Assembly: GCF_009377345.1 (NCBI RefSeq)
Contig: NZ_WBSL01000005.1
Location: forward strand, 1-64,000
DNA: 64,000 nt
Source of the DNA: Deinococcus terrestris
GTDB taxonomy: Bacteria; Deinococcota; Deinococci; Deinococcales; Deinococcaceae
Reading direction: 5' to 3'
Shown: positions 47,050-59,097 of the stretch, piece after piece
Layout: every line of letters begins with the position of its first letter
Position numbering within the stretch: the first letter of the stretch is position 1
Notes under the pieces: model-generated
Told to the model about the DNA's origin: nothing
The model's database searches: none
The model's input: the letters and a program-made list of their open reading frames with translations, nothing else
Made by a program: the position numbers and the translations under genes

Positions 47050-47781
47050 ATGGCACTCTTTCGGCTGGACGGCAAACGCGCCCTTGTCACGGGCGGCAGC
47101 AAGGGCATCGGGCGGGCGGCGGCGCAGGCCCTCGCGGAGCTGGGCGCCGAAGTGACGCTGGCCGCGCGGGGCGAGGCCGCGCTGCGGGAGGCCGCCGCCG
47201 AGATTCCCGGCTCACGCTGGGTGGTGGCCGACGTGGGCACCCCGGGGGGCGTCCGGGCGGCGGTGGAGGCGGCGGGCGAGGTGGACATCCTCGTGAGCAA
47301 CGCGGGCGGGCCGCCTCCCAGTCTGCCCAGCGAAGTGACCGAGGAGGGCTGGCAGCGCGGCTTCGAGACGACCTTCCTGTCCACCGTGCGCCTCGCGGAC
47401 GCAGTGCTGCCGGGTATGCGCGGGCGGGGCTGGGGCCGGATTATCGCGGTGACCAGCCTGACGGTGGGGCGGCCCTCGCTCACCCTCCCCGTGAGCAACG
47501 CGATGCGGGCCGCCGTCACCAACCACCTGCGGACCCTCGCGCTGGAGGTCAGCCGCGACGGGGTGACCTGCAACACCGTCGCGCCCGGCTACACCGCCAC
47601 CGACCGCCTGAGGGCGCTGCACGCCGACCCGGCAGCGGCCGAGGCGCTCGCGGGGCGCATCCCCGCCCGCCGCTTCGGGGGGCCGCACGAGGTGGGCGCG
47701 GCGGTCGCCTTTCTCGCCACCGGGGAAGCCGGGTACATCACCGGACAGGAGCTTCTGGTGGACGGCGGCTGGAGCATCTGA
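47050..47781 (+). CDS. Short-chain dehydrogenase-like protein with altered catalytic residues
   Basis: 243 residues. The Rossmann motif ALVTGGSKGIGRAAAQAL and NAG motif VDILVSNAGG are present, as is the C-terminal FLATGEAGYITGQELLVDGG. The usual Y-x3-K is replaced: aligned to YSASKAAV the protein reads SNAMRAAV, so Ser stands for the catalytic Tyr and Arg for Lys. The Ser of the triad is kept in AVTSLTVG. This variant is seen in some SDRs annotated as 3-oxoacyl-ACP reductase. Whether it is an active reductase is unclear. TAGCCT lies 5 nt before the ATG. Confidence 0.88.
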   Translation: MALFRLDGKRALVTGGSKGIGRAAAQALAELGAEVTLAARGEAALREAAAEIPGSRWVVADVGTPGGVRAAVEAAGEVDILVSNAGGPPPSLPSEVTEEGWQRGFETTFLSTVRLADAVLPGMRGRGWGRIIAVTSLTVGRPSLTLPVSNAMRAAVTNHLRTLALEVSRDGVTCNTVAPGYTATDRLRALHADPAAAEALAGRIPARRFGGPHEVGAAVAFLATGEAGYITGQELLVDGGWSI

Positions 47782-47791
47782 AGCCGGACAG

Positions 47792-47830
47792 AGCAGGCCC
47801 CGCCGCACTCCTCGCACGGTGGGGCCTGCT
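47792..47830. terminator. Long hairpin between convergent genes
   Basis: AGCAGGCCCCGCCG (47792-47805) pairs with CGGTGGGGCCTGCT over 14 bp with one G-U pair, ending at 47830. It separates the convergent SDR and ferritin-like genes. There is no long T-run. Confidence 0.75.
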
Positions 47831-47847
47831 TCCGGTGACCTGAGTTC

Positions 47848-48825
47848 TTACAGGTTCAGCAGGGGCGTGTAGTTCACGGCCCCGCCCGCGGCGGTGGTGG
47901 CGCTCAGGCCATCGGGGAAGAAGCCGCCCTTCGCCTGTCCCTGGCTCAGGAAGACGATGTTCGCCACCTGACGCGGCGTGCGGCTGAAGGCCACCCCGTT
48001 CGCGTCGGTCGGCACGATGTTGGCGCTGCGGGCCGGGACGCCCGCGTTGCCGGTCGCGGTGATGCCCTGGTCGCGGTCGTCCGCGCCGTCGACCGAGTCG
48101 CGCAGGTTGCTGATCGCCTGCACGACCGCTTCCACGTTCAGGCCCGCCGCCGCCGCCTCGCCCCGGCGGCGGTAAAGCTGGGTGCGGATGGAGCCGGAGT
48201 GGTAGGCCTCGACCGCCAGGATTCCGGCGGCCTGCTCGAGATTGCCATTCGCGCTGTCGTCGGAGATCAACCGGGCCGCGCCCTTGTACGCGGTCACGCC
48301 CACGTCCTCGAAGATGAACGCCCCGTGCAGGAAGAACAGCTCGTTCGCGTAGGGGTTGAAGCCGGTGATCGCCCCACCCGAGGCCGCCCGCCCCGCCGCG
48401 TCGAAGGCCGGGCCGAGGTCCAGCCGGGGCTGCGCGACGGCGCCCGTCTTGAGCACGCCCCGAATAAAGCGCACGTGCGCGAGTTCGTCGTCCGCAATCT
48501 CGTTCGCCATCGCCAGCATGTCGCCGGTCAGGCCGGGCAAGGTGGCCCCGCCGCGTCCGGTAAAGCCCGCAGGCAAGATGACCTTGCCCGCGTCGCCGCC
48601 CGCCGCCGTCAGCTCGTCGAGGCGGCCGACCGCCGCGAGGTAAAAGGCGGCTTCGAGGTATTCGAGGTTGAGGGCGAAGTTGAAGATGGCCGCGTCGAGG
48701 TTGGGCTTCTTCGGTGTCGTGGCGATCACGCTGGTGCAGCTCGACAGCACGGCGCCCGCGCCGACGAGGCCAGCCATGCCCAGGAACTTGCGGCGGGTGC
48801 TCGTGTTGGGTGTGTCGTTGCTCAT
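47848..48825 (-). CDS. Tat-exported ferritin-like domain lipoprotein
   Basis: 325 residues. The N-terminus STRRKFLGMAGLVGAGAVLS has the twin-arginine motif RRKFLG and is followed by a lipobox-like LSSC, so Tat export with lipid anchoring is likely. The body is a ferritin-like domain (DUF4439/Ferritin_2 type): IFNFALNLEYLEAAFYLAAV, ANEIADDELAHVRFIRGVL and AVEAYHSGSIRTQLYRR, with Glu/His residues spaced for a di-metal site. tatA and tatC are within 4 kb, and an ECF sigma/anti-sigma pair lies just upstream on the same strand. Confidence 0.88.
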   Translation of the reverse strand: MSNDTPNTSTRRKFLGMAGLVGAGAVLSSCTSVIATTPKKPNLDAAIFNFALNLEYLEAAFYLAAVGRLDELTAAGGDAGKVILPAGFTGRGGATLPGLTGDMLAMANEIADDELAHVRFIRGVLKTGAVAQPRLDLGPAFDAAGRAASGGAITGFNPYANELFFLHGAFIFEDVGVTAYKGAARLISDDSANGNLEQAAGILAVEAYHSGSIRTQLYRRRGEAAAAGLNVEAVVQAISNLRDSVDGADDRDQGITATGNAGVPARSANIVPTDANGVAFSRTPRQVANIVFLSQGQAKGGFFPDGLSATTAAGGAVNYTPLLNL

Positions 48826-49023
48826 ATCGGGGTCCTCCGGGAGGGAAAGGGGGCAAAGGGACAGTCCAGCGGCCACCGAAGACCAGCACCCACCCGCCGG
48901 AGCAGGTCAGGGCGCCTGTCCGTGTTCAGGAAAGTCGGGGGTCTTCTGGAGGGCTGTATCCCGGCCGGGGAGGATTGGATCAGGCCCCGCGCCACGATGA
49001 AGGGGCGATGAACCCCCGGCCCG

Positions 49024-49683
49024 TCACAGCGGCTGCACGAACAGCGGCGTGGTCGTGGGCTGCGGGCTGCCGCCGGGCGGCTCCACGCTGACGGCCAGGG
49101 TGGAACCGGGGGCGAGGGTGACCAACAGGCCGCGCTCGAAGGTCCCCAGCGAGACGGGCGTGCCGTTCTCGATTCGCCACAACTGGTAGGTCCGCTGGGG
49201 GGGCAGGGGGCGCGACAGCTGGACGAAGACCCGGCCCTGCGGCAACTGCACCAATGTGCCCACGCGCTCGCCGTCCGATTCCAGAGACCGCTCGACGGCG
49301 CCGGGCGTCTCCAGGTACGCCTCCAGCGGGTCGGCCTGCGGGCGCGGCAGCAGGACGAAGACCAGCGCCAGCGCGGCCACGAGCCCCACGGCAACCGGCC
49401 AGCGGCGTGGCGGGCGGGCGGACGGGAGAGGGATTGGAGCCGCTCCCGGCCCAGGTGACCCCTCTGCCCGCACCCGCGCCAGCAGCGTCTGCTCGGCGCC
49501 TGCGGACACGGGCACCGCCTGCGGGTCGAGGTCGTCCAGCAGCAGCGCGAGCGCGTCCAGGTCGGCCCGCAGCTCGGCCCGCAGCGCCGGGTCGCGGTCC
49601 AGGTCGGCCTCGACCCGCGCCGCCTCCGCCGGGGAAAGGGTCCCCAGGGCGTAGGCCAGCAGGTCGTCGCGGTCGGGCGTCAT
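49024..49683 (-). CDS. Anti-sigma factor (RskA-like)
   Basis: 219 residues. Residues 1-55 form a zinc-less anti-sigma start: RDDLLAYALGTLSPAEAARV, EADLDRDPALRAELRADLDA. One membrane helix at about 96-113 (WPVAVGLVAALALVFVLLP). The outer domain is RskA-like: GTLVQLPQGRVFVQLSRPLP, TYQLWRIENGTPVSLGTF, TLAVSVEPPGGSPQPTTTP. It would hold the sigma factor at the membrane until outside stress triggers its proteolysis. Its ATG overlaps the sigma gene stop (ATGA). Confidence 0.88.
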   Translation of the reverse strand: MTPDRDDLLAYALGTLSPAEAARVEADLDRDPALRAELRADLDALALLLDDLDPQAVPVSAGAEQTLLARVRAEGSPGPGAAPIPLPSARPPRRWPVAVGLVAALALVFVLLPRPQADPLEAYLETPGAVERSLESDGERVGTLVQLPQGRVFVQLSRPLPPQRTYQLWRIENGTPVSLGTFERGLLVTLAPGSTLAVSVEPPGGSPQPTTTPLFVQPL

Positions 49684-50234
49684 GGGGTGTCCTCTCCTTC
49701 TGCCGGGTGCAGTACGCCGCGCATCCGCTCCAGGGCCGAGCGCAGGCGGGACTTGACCGTGCCCAGCGGCAGCCCGGTCAGCGCGGCAAGTTCCGAGTGC
49801 GAGTGGCCCCGGTAGTACGCCAGTTCGATCAGCTCGCGCTGCGCGGGGTCCAGCACGCCCAGGGCGCGGCCTGCCAGCAACCGGCCCTCGTGGTCCGGGG
49901 CGGGGGTGGGCGCGTCCCAGTCTCCAAGTTCCAGGCCCGCGTCCGGGCGGTCGCGCAGGTGCTGGAGAAAGCGGTGGTGCGCGATGCTCACCAGCCACGT
50001 TTTCGCCCGTGCCCGCGAGGGGTCGAATCTCCCCGCGTGCCGCCACGCGTTGAAAAAGGCGTCCTGCACGCAGGCGTCCACGTCCTCGCGCTGGCGCAGC
50101 ATCCGGTAGCCCAGGGCGGTCAGCAGGCGCACGTAGCGGCGATGCAGCTCCAACAGCGCGGCCTCGTCGCCCCCGGCCATCTGCCGCAGCAGCGTCTCGT
50201 CGGTGGGTTCGGCGGGCGGCGGCTCGGCGGACAT
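49680..50234 (-). CDS. ECF RNA polymerase sigma factor (SigK-like)
   Basis: 184 residues. Region 2: DETLLRQMAGGDEAALLELH, then QREDVDACVQDAFFNAWRHA and WLVSIAHHRFLQHLR. Region 4: LDPAQRELIELAYYRGHSHS, then AALTGLPLGTVKSRLRSALE with a clear helix-turn-helix. It pairs with the RskA-like anti-sigma gene downstream. Its targets are unknown. The next gene on the strand is the Tat-exported ferritin-like lipoprotein 200 nt further on, a candidate target. Confidence 0.92.
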   Translation of the reverse strand: MSAEPPPAEPTDETLLRQMAGGDEAALLELHRRYVRLLTALGYRMLRQREDVDACVQDAFFNAWRHAGRFDPSRARAKTWLVSIAHHRFLQHLRDRPDAGLELGDWDAPTPAPDHEGRLLAGRALGVLDPAQRELIELAYYRGHSHSELAALTGLPLGTVKSRLRSALERMRGVLHPAEGEDTP

Positions 50235-50271
50235 GGGGTGCGGGCAGGCTAGCACCCCAGGCGGGGCCGGG

Positions 50272-50457
50272 TCACGGACGGTCGCGCCCATCCTCCAGCC
50301 CGCCGCGCAGTTCGTCTGTCACCTGGGCGGTGGTCCGGCGGAACTCGCGCAGGGCCTGACCGACGCTGCGGCCGAGTTCGGGCAGCTTGCGCGGGCCGAA
50401 GACCAGCAACGCGACCACCGCGATCATCATCAGTTCAGCAGCTCCGATATTGGGCAT
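50272..50457 (-). CDS. tatA: Sec-independent translocase component TatA/TatE
   Basis: 61 residues. One membrane helix (GAAELMMIAVVALLVF) then the conserved FGPRKLPELGRSVGQALREF amphipathic helix. The FG hinge is intact. ATG at 50457 is placed by AAAGGAGC about 9 nt upstream; a GTG at 50463 is in frame. It is divergent from a second tatA gene at 50724. Confidence 0.9.
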   Translation of the reverse strand: MPNIGAAELMMIAVVALLVFGPRKLPELGRSVGQALREFRRTTAQVTDELRGGLEDGRDRP

Positions 50458-50723
50458 AGTCACCGCTCCTTTCGCCGCCCTGGGGACGGTTCACCCGGCT
50501 GTATGCGCGGGCACCCCCGACTGGATGACCCGGGAGCAGGCACCTTCAGGCTTGATGAGGGTGGAGCGGGCATCCAAGGGCGGCGCGGCCGCATAAGGCC
50601 AGGCAGGACCAAAGCGCCTCGCCGCATACCGTCCCCCTCATCCCGCCGCGTTACCCTGAGAGGTCCCCGGCGGAGCGCCGTCTCCCGCCCCCACCCTGCT
50701 CTTCCCCCTCCGGAGGTATCCCC

Positions 50724-50972
50724 ATGCCCGGTCCAATGGAACTGATTCTGATTCTGCTTGTCGTCGCCCTGATTTTCGGGGCCAAGAAACTGCCTGAACT
50801 CGGCAAGGGGCTGGGGCAGGGCATCCGCGAATTCAAGAGCGAGACGCGCGACCCCGCCCCGCCCCCCCAGGCCACCACGCCCCTGAGCGACGTGACGGTC
50901 ACCGACGTGCAGGCCCGCCCGCTGGACGCCGAAGCGGCCCCAGCCGCCGCCGAGCGCGACCACCGCGCCTGA
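50724..50972 (+). CDS. tatA: Sec-independent translocase component TatA
   Basis: 82 residues. Membrane helix [16 protein letters not shown] hinge, and amphipathic helix [19 protein letters not shown]; the tail is Ala/Pro/Asp-rich. CCGGAGG precedes the ATG by about 9 nt. It is followed after 16 nt by tatC, so they form a tatAC operon. With the divergent copy the locus encodes two TatA-type proteins and one TatC, with no separate TatB. Confidence 0.93.
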   Translation: MPGPMELILILLVVALIFGAKKLPELGKGLGQGIREFKSETRDPAPPPQATTPLSDVTVTDVQARPLDAEAAPAAAERDHRA

Positions 50973-50988
50973 GTCGGAGGCCCCGCCC

Positions 50989-51768
50989 ATGACGAGGCCC
51001 TCCGCCGCGCCGGAACTGCACAGCGCTCCCCTCTTCGACCATCTCGAGGAACTGCGAAGGCGCCTGCTCTACAGCCTGATTTTCCTGGCCCTGGGCATGG
51101 TCGCCGCGTTTCAGTACCGCTTTCAACTCATCGAACTGATCAAGGCGCCGCTGCGGGCCTCCGAGCAGTACCAGCTCGGCAACGTGAAGCTCGTGACGGT
51201 CAACCTCACCGACCAGTTTCTGCTGAGCCTGCAACTGTCGTTCTGGGCGGGGCTGGCGCTCGCCCTGCCGCTGATCTTGTGGCAGGTGTGGGCCTTTATC
51301 GCGCCGGGCCTGTATGCCCACGAGCGGCGCTGGGCGCTGCCCTTCATCCTGGGGGCGGGGCTGTCCTTTCTGGCAGGGGCGGCGTTCGGGTATACGTTCG
51401 TGTTGCCCGCGATGGTGCGCTTCCTGCTGGACTTTCTGGGCGGCACGGTCGAGCAGATGCAGAGCCTCGCCAATCTGGTGGGCCTCTTTACCAGCTTCCT
51501 GATCGCCTTCGGGCTGGCCTTCGAGATGCCCATTCTGGCGGTGATTCTCACGCGGATCGGGCTGGTCAACCACGTGATGTTGCGCCAGGCCTGGCGCGTC
51601 GCTTTGGTCGTGGTGCTGCTGTTCGCGGCCTTTATCACGCCCACGCCCGACCCCTTCAACATGCTGCTGGTGGGGGTGCCGCTCTACGCCCTGTACGAGC
51701 TGGGCATCCTGCTCTCGCGCCTGTTCCGGGTGGTGCCGCAGGAGGACGAGGCCGCGCTGGGCACCTGA
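50989..51768 (+). CDS. tatC: Sec-independent translocase subunit TatC
   Basis: 259 residues with six membrane helices. Conserved cytosolic start APLFDHLEELRRRLLYSLIF, the periplasmic FLLSLQLSFWAGLALALPLI region, QVWAFIAPGLYAHERRWALP, FEMPILAVILTRIG, and FITPTPDPFNMLLVGVPLYA. TatC recognises twin-arginine signal peptides; a candidate client is encoded at 47848. An intrinsic terminator follows at 51794. Confidence 0.96.
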   Translation: MTRPSAAPELHSAPLFDHLEELRRRLLYSLIFLALGMVAAFQYRFQLIELIKAPLRASEQYQLGNVKLVTVNLTDQFLLSLQLSFWAGLALALPLILWQVWAFIAPGLYAHERRWALPFILGAGLSFLAGAAFGYTFVLPAMVRFLLDFLGGTVEQMQSLANLVGLFTSFLIAFGLAFEMPILAVILTRIGLVNHVMLRQAWRVALVVVLLFAAFITPTPDPFNMLLVGVPLYALYELGILLSRLFRVVPQEDEAALGT

Positions 51769-51793
51769 GTCGCCCCCCTCCTTTTCTCCCAGG

Positions 51794-51823
51794 AGCCCGG
51801 TCCCCGCAGGCCGGGCTTTTTCT
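51794..51823 (+). terminator. Rho-independent terminator after tatC
   Basis: AGCCCGG (51794-51800) pairs with CCGGGCT (51811-51817), followed by a T-run TTTTTC. It separates the tatAC operon from lgt. Confidence 0.9.
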
Positions 51824-51869
51824 TTGCCGTGCCTTCACGGTCCCATTCGCCCTACACTGCTGCTGACTT

Positions 51870-52805
<936 letters not shown>

Positions 52806-52955
52806 GCCAACAGGAGAGCGGGGGTGGTGGCGCGGGACAGGCCACCACCCCGCCTCCTGTCTCCGGCTGAGCGACCCGGCAAGGCCCCTTCATGCGCCTC
52901 GCAACCAGGGCCGGGGCCGGGCGGGGCACACTCGGCGGGCAAGGAGGCACGAGCC

Positions 52956-53459
52956 ATGAAGAACAAGGACACCCATCTGGACCACGTCGACCAGCTTCGC
53001 AAGGCGGCCAAGAAGGGCCAGCACGACCTCGAGCGCGAGATCACCCAGGCCGTCATGAAGCAGCACGCCGAGACTGCTTCCCTGATCGCCCGCCAGCAGC
53101 ACGACATCCGCGAGCTTCAGGGCGAAGTCACGGCCCTGCGGATGCAGAAAAAGGGCGGGGGCGGCTTTCCCTGGACGCTGGTGCTGCTGGGCGGCGCGGG
53201 CTACGGGGCCTACCGGCTCTACCAGCAGAACCCCAGACTTCAGCAGCAGGTGCAGGACCTGCTGAAGCGCGTCAACCCCGGTCCCGAGGGCAACCTGGCC
53301 CGCGCGGGCGACGCCGTGAAGACGGGCATGTCGGACATGACGCGCGGCGAGTCGCCCGCCGCCGCCTTCCAGACCGCCGGGGGCGAACTGCGCCGGGGCG
53401 GCGAGAAGATGGTGGACCGCGTGGAGAGCAACCTCCGCGATGGTGAACCAGGCCGCTGA
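52956..53459 (+). CDS. Coiled-coil membrane protein of unknown function
   Basis: 167 residues. Residues 1-65 are a charged coiled coil (HVDQLRKAAKKGQHDLEREI, then IARQQHDIRELQGEVTALRM). One membrane segment follows (FPWTLVLLGGAGYGAYRLY, about 70-88), then a tail with Gln/Leu helices and a YtxH-like repeat region (VKTGMSDMTRGESPAAAF). AAGGAGGCACG precedes the ATG. No function known. A strong hairpin with TTTT follows at 53479-53506. Confidence 0.75.
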   Translation: MKNKDTHLDHVDQLRKAAKKGQHDLEREITQAVMKQHAETASLIARQQHDIRELQGEVTALRMQKKGGGGFPWTLVLLGGAGYGAYRLYQQNPRLQQQVQDLLKRVNPGPEGNLARAGDAVKTGMSDMTRGESPAAAFQTAGGELRRGGEKMVDRVESNLRDGEPGR

Positions 53460-53478
53460 ATCCCGCCGCACCCCAGGG

Positions 53479-53506
53479 GGCCGCAGCCGCTGCGCTGCGG
53501 CCTTTT
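53479..53506 (+). terminator. Rho-independent terminator
   Basis: GGCCGCAGC (53479-53487) pairs perfectly with GCTGCGGCC (53494-53502), followed by TTTT. It ends the transcript of the gene at 52956 before glmU. Confidence 0.88.
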
Positions 53507-53565
53507 GCTGGCGACTGGGAGCGGGCGACTTTCCCGTACACTTCTGGGCGGACAGGTGAATTTGA

Positions 53566-55014
<1,449 letters not shown>

Positions 55015-55027
55015 GAAGTGGAACGAG

Positions 55028-55068
55028 GAATGCGGGGCGCTGGGAGAGGATTCCAGCGTCCCGTATTC
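55028..55068 (+). terminator. Long hairpin after glmU
   Basis: GAATGCGGGGCGCTGG (55028-55043) pairs with CCAGCGTCCCGTATTC (55053-55068) over 16 bp with two G-U pairs. No T-run follows, so it may be a processing or stability hairpin for the glmU mRNA. Confidence 0.65.
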
Positions 55069-55082
55069 CCTCACCAACCCAT

Positions 55083-55106
55083 AAAAAAATCGCCCCGTTT
55101 GGGCGA
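55083..55106 (-). terminator. Rho-independent terminator of the small gene at 55148
   Basis: Read on the minus strand, TCGCCC (55106-55101) pairs with GGGCGA (55095-55090), followed by seven T residues (55089-55083). It lies about 40 nt after the stop codon of the 43-residue gene and fits it in orientation. Confidence 0.9.
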
Positions 55107-55147
55107 GGTAGGTCTCCACGTTAAGGGTGCCACCGGGGGAGAGAGGC

Positions 55148-55279
55148 TTATTTCAGGGCATTGAGGAGCGCCGCGAGGCCGGTGAGCAGGGTTCCGACCG
55201 CCGCCACGAGGGCAGCGACTTCACCCGGCTTCCATTGCCTGCGCGAACGCCTGGGTGTATCCTTACGGCGGTTACTCAT
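55148..55279 (-). CDS. 43-residue basic membrane peptide
   Basis: A short gene supported by context, not homology. AAAGGAGGTGGG lies about 6 nt before the ATG at 55279, and a strong terminator follows on the same strand. The peptide begins SNRRKDTPRRSRRQWKPGEV, highly basic, then a single hydrophobic helix AALVAAVGTLLTGLAALLNA ending in LK. The layout (basic N-terminus, one helix) fits a small membrane protein, though type I toxin-like peptides are similar in shape. Upstream is a perfect hairpin (55300-55321). Its independent signals make it likely real. Confidence 0.7.
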   Translation of the reverse strand: MSNRRKDTPRRSRRQWKPGEVAALVAAVGTLLTGLAALLNALK

Positions 55280-55299
55280 AAGGACCCACCTCCTTTCTG

Positions 55300-55321
55300 C
55301 ACCCGAGCGGCAACTCGGGTG
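55300..55321 (-). promoter_or_regulatory. Hairpin directly before the small gene's ribosome site
   Basis: CACCCGAG (55300-55307) and CTCGGGTG (55314-55321) form a perfect 8-bp hairpin with a 6-nt loop. On the minus strand it ends about 5 nt before the AAAGGAGG of the 43-residue gene. It may stabilise the mRNA 5' end or modulate translation. Confidence 0.5.
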
Positions 55322-55408
55322 CTTTGCATTCCCGTGTTGCGCCTCTTCCCTCCCGGTTGTCATGCACCCCGTCCCACGAGGGGACCCGCCGAGTTTACCC
55401 CAACGAAA

Positions 55409-55440
55409 GAGGCCCGGACGTTTCATCGCGTCCGGGCCTC
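55409..55440 (-). terminator. Rho-independent terminator of the MFS gene
   Basis: GAGGCCCGGACG (55409-55420) pairs perfectly with CGTCCGGGCCTC (55429-55440). On the minus strand the hairpin is followed by TTTCGTT. It starts 12 nt after the stop codon of the MFS gene and separates it from the small gene at 55148. Confidence 0.9.
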
Positions 55441-55452
55441 CGTCCTGTAGGG

Positions 55453-56811
<1,359 letters not shown>

Positions 56812-56923
56812 GATGCCGCGCAGTGTAGAGGCTCACCTGTGATGACGTGAGGAGATTCTGGGAGGTGGGATGGGTTAATGAAGGCGCCCCAGGCCCGCCC
56901 GCAGGGAGACTTACCCTGCCCCC

Positions 56924-57331
56924 ATGCTGACCGAACTGCCGACCCTCACTCCAGAGGCCGGGAGCCTGCTGGCCCGCGCGATGTTTCCCGACCCCGAGCG
57001 CATCGCCCTCACGCTGGAGACTTACCGAACCGACCCCCAGCGCCGAGTGTTCGTCTGGGCGGAGGGAGGCCAGGTCCTCAGCGCGGCGGGCGTGCACAAC
57101 CGGGACACCGAGACGGAAGTGCTCCACCTCGCCACCCGGCCCGGCGAGGAGAAACGCGGGTACGCGCGGGCGCTGCTGCACGCGCTGGCTGACCACCTGA
57201 ACGCCGCGCGGCTGGTCGCGGAGACGGACGACGGGGCGGTCGGCTTCTACCGCCGGACTGGATTTGAGGTCACGCCCGCCCCGCCGAGGGGAGGCCGCGC
57301 CCGGTACCGGGTCACGCTTCGCCGGGGGTAG
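56924..57331 (+). CDS. GNAT family N-acetyltransferase
   Basis: 135 residues. The GNAT acetyl-CoA segment is recognisable as HLATRPGEEKRGYARALLHA, and DHLNAARLVAETDDGAVGFY-RRTGFE is the standard C-terminal strand-helix with GFY and GFE. The substrate is unknown. TACCCT at 56912-56917, 6 nt before the ATG, suggests a leaderless mRNA. Its end overlaps the convergent HD-domain gene by 20 nt. Confidence 0.85.
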   Translation: MLTELPTLTPEAGSLLARAMFPDPERIALTLETYRTDPQRRVFVWAEGGQVLSAAGVHNRDTETEVLHLATRPGEEKRGYARALLHALADHLNAARLVAETDDGAVGFYRRTGFEVTPAPPRGGRARYRVTLRRG

Positions 57332-57976
57332 AGGTGGGCGACTGAATGTCAAACGCCGCCCACGCGGCCCGCAGGTCGGGGTGGGGAATCAGCAGCCGGG
57401 CTCCCGGCGAGGCCATCCACGCCAGCATCCACCGCGCTCCCGCCCGCAGCCCGCCGCCGTCCAACGCCCGCCGCAGTTCCGCGCCGTAGGGAGGCACCCC
57501 GCCCTGATCCCATTCCAGCTTGTCAGCCAGAAAGACTGTGAGGTCCAGCGGCGTGGGCTGCGCGTGCAGGGTGGTGTGGACGCGAATGGCCTGAAGCACC
57601 GCCGGGTCGTGGACCCCGTAGCGCCGCCGAGCGATCACCACGCTCAGGCCCGCGTGCAGCAGCAGGGGCACCCGCCGCTCCTCGGGGCACACGGGTAGGC
57701 CCAGCCGCTCGGACAGGGGCACCATCGCCTCGCGGGGCACGATCCCGCCGAGGTTGTGCAGCAGGGCCGCCGTCTGCGCCGCACCGGGATCAACACCGAA
57801 CCGCCGGGCCAGCGCTGCTGCTTCCCCAGCCACGCGCGGGACGTGCTCGCGGATGACTGTCCTTCCGCAGGCCGCGAGCAGGGCGTCCACGTCGGCGGCG
57901 AGGTCGGTCAGGGTTCGGCCCCGGTACGGCGCGGCCTCCCGCAGCGGCTCCGGCCAGGGGTCCTCCCAGGACACGC

Positions 57977-57980
<4 letters not shown>
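57312..57980 (-). CDS. HD-domain protein, YqeK-like, with HN in place of HD
   Basis: 222 residues from a GTG overlapping the rnhA stop (GTGA). The layout is that of YqeK-type HD proteins: VIREHVPRVAGEAAALARRF, then AAQTAALLHNLGGIVPREAM, LLLHAGLSVVIARRRYGVHD and VLQAIRVHTTLH. The key doublet is HN (CACAAC) where a metal-binding HD is normal. YqeK members hydrolyse diadenosine tetraphosphate; whether this one does is uncertain without the Asp. It is translationally coupled to RNase HI. Confidence 0.78.
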
Positions 57981-58537
<557 letters not shown>

Positions 58538-58577
58538 AACCCTGGAACTGTAGGTACCCCTGAGCCGTACTGTCAAC

Positions 58578-59081
58578 ATGACCCTGCCCGACCCGCGCCT
58601 CTCCCCTTCCGCGCCCGCGCCGCGTGGCGACCCCACGGTCATTCCCGAGCCCGAGCGTACGCCCGCGCTGCTGCTGCACCTCTCGCCGCTGCTGGGGCTG
58701 GTGCTACCGGGCGTAGGCAACGTGCTGGGGCCGCTCGCCGCCTGGCTGGGGTACCGCGACCGCTCAGCGGTGCTGGACGCGCAGGGCAAGGAGGTCGTCA
58801 ACTTCCAGATCAGCGTGTGGCTGTACTCGCTGCTCGCGGGCCTGCTGTTTTTCGGCCTATTCAGCCTGGGACTGATCGGCGGCGCGGCGGGGGCAGCGGC
58901 GGGAAGCCCGGACGTGGGGGCCTTCGCACTGTTTGGCAGCCTCGCGGCGTTTTTCGCCTTTTTCATCCCCGCCAGCCTCGTGCTGTGGGCCTTTCCGCTG
59001 GTGGTGATGCTGCTCGCGGTAATCCGGGTGAACCAGGGCCGCACCTACCGCTACCCGCTGACCCTGCGGCTGATTCGCTGA
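58578..59081 (+). CDS. DUF4870 membrane protein
   Basis: 167 residues. DUF4870 signature: LHLSPLLGLVLPGVGNVLGP, then LAAWLGYRDRSAVLDAQGKE and VVNFQISVWLYSLLAGLLFF. About four membrane helices. It is found widely in bacteria with no settled role. It is divergent from rnhA, with a TACTGT box (58568-58573) 4 nt before the ATG. Confidence 0.88.
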   Translation: MTLPDPRLSPSAPAPRGDPTVIPEPERTPALLLHLSPLLGLVLPGVGNVLGPLAAWLGYRDRSAVLDAQGKEVVNFQISVWLYSLLAGLLFFGLFSLGLIGGAAGAAAGSPDVGAFALFGSLAAFFAFFIPASLVLWAFPLVVMLLAVIRVNQGRTYRYPLTLRLIR

Positions 59082-59097
59082 CGCCCCCGACTCTGAA

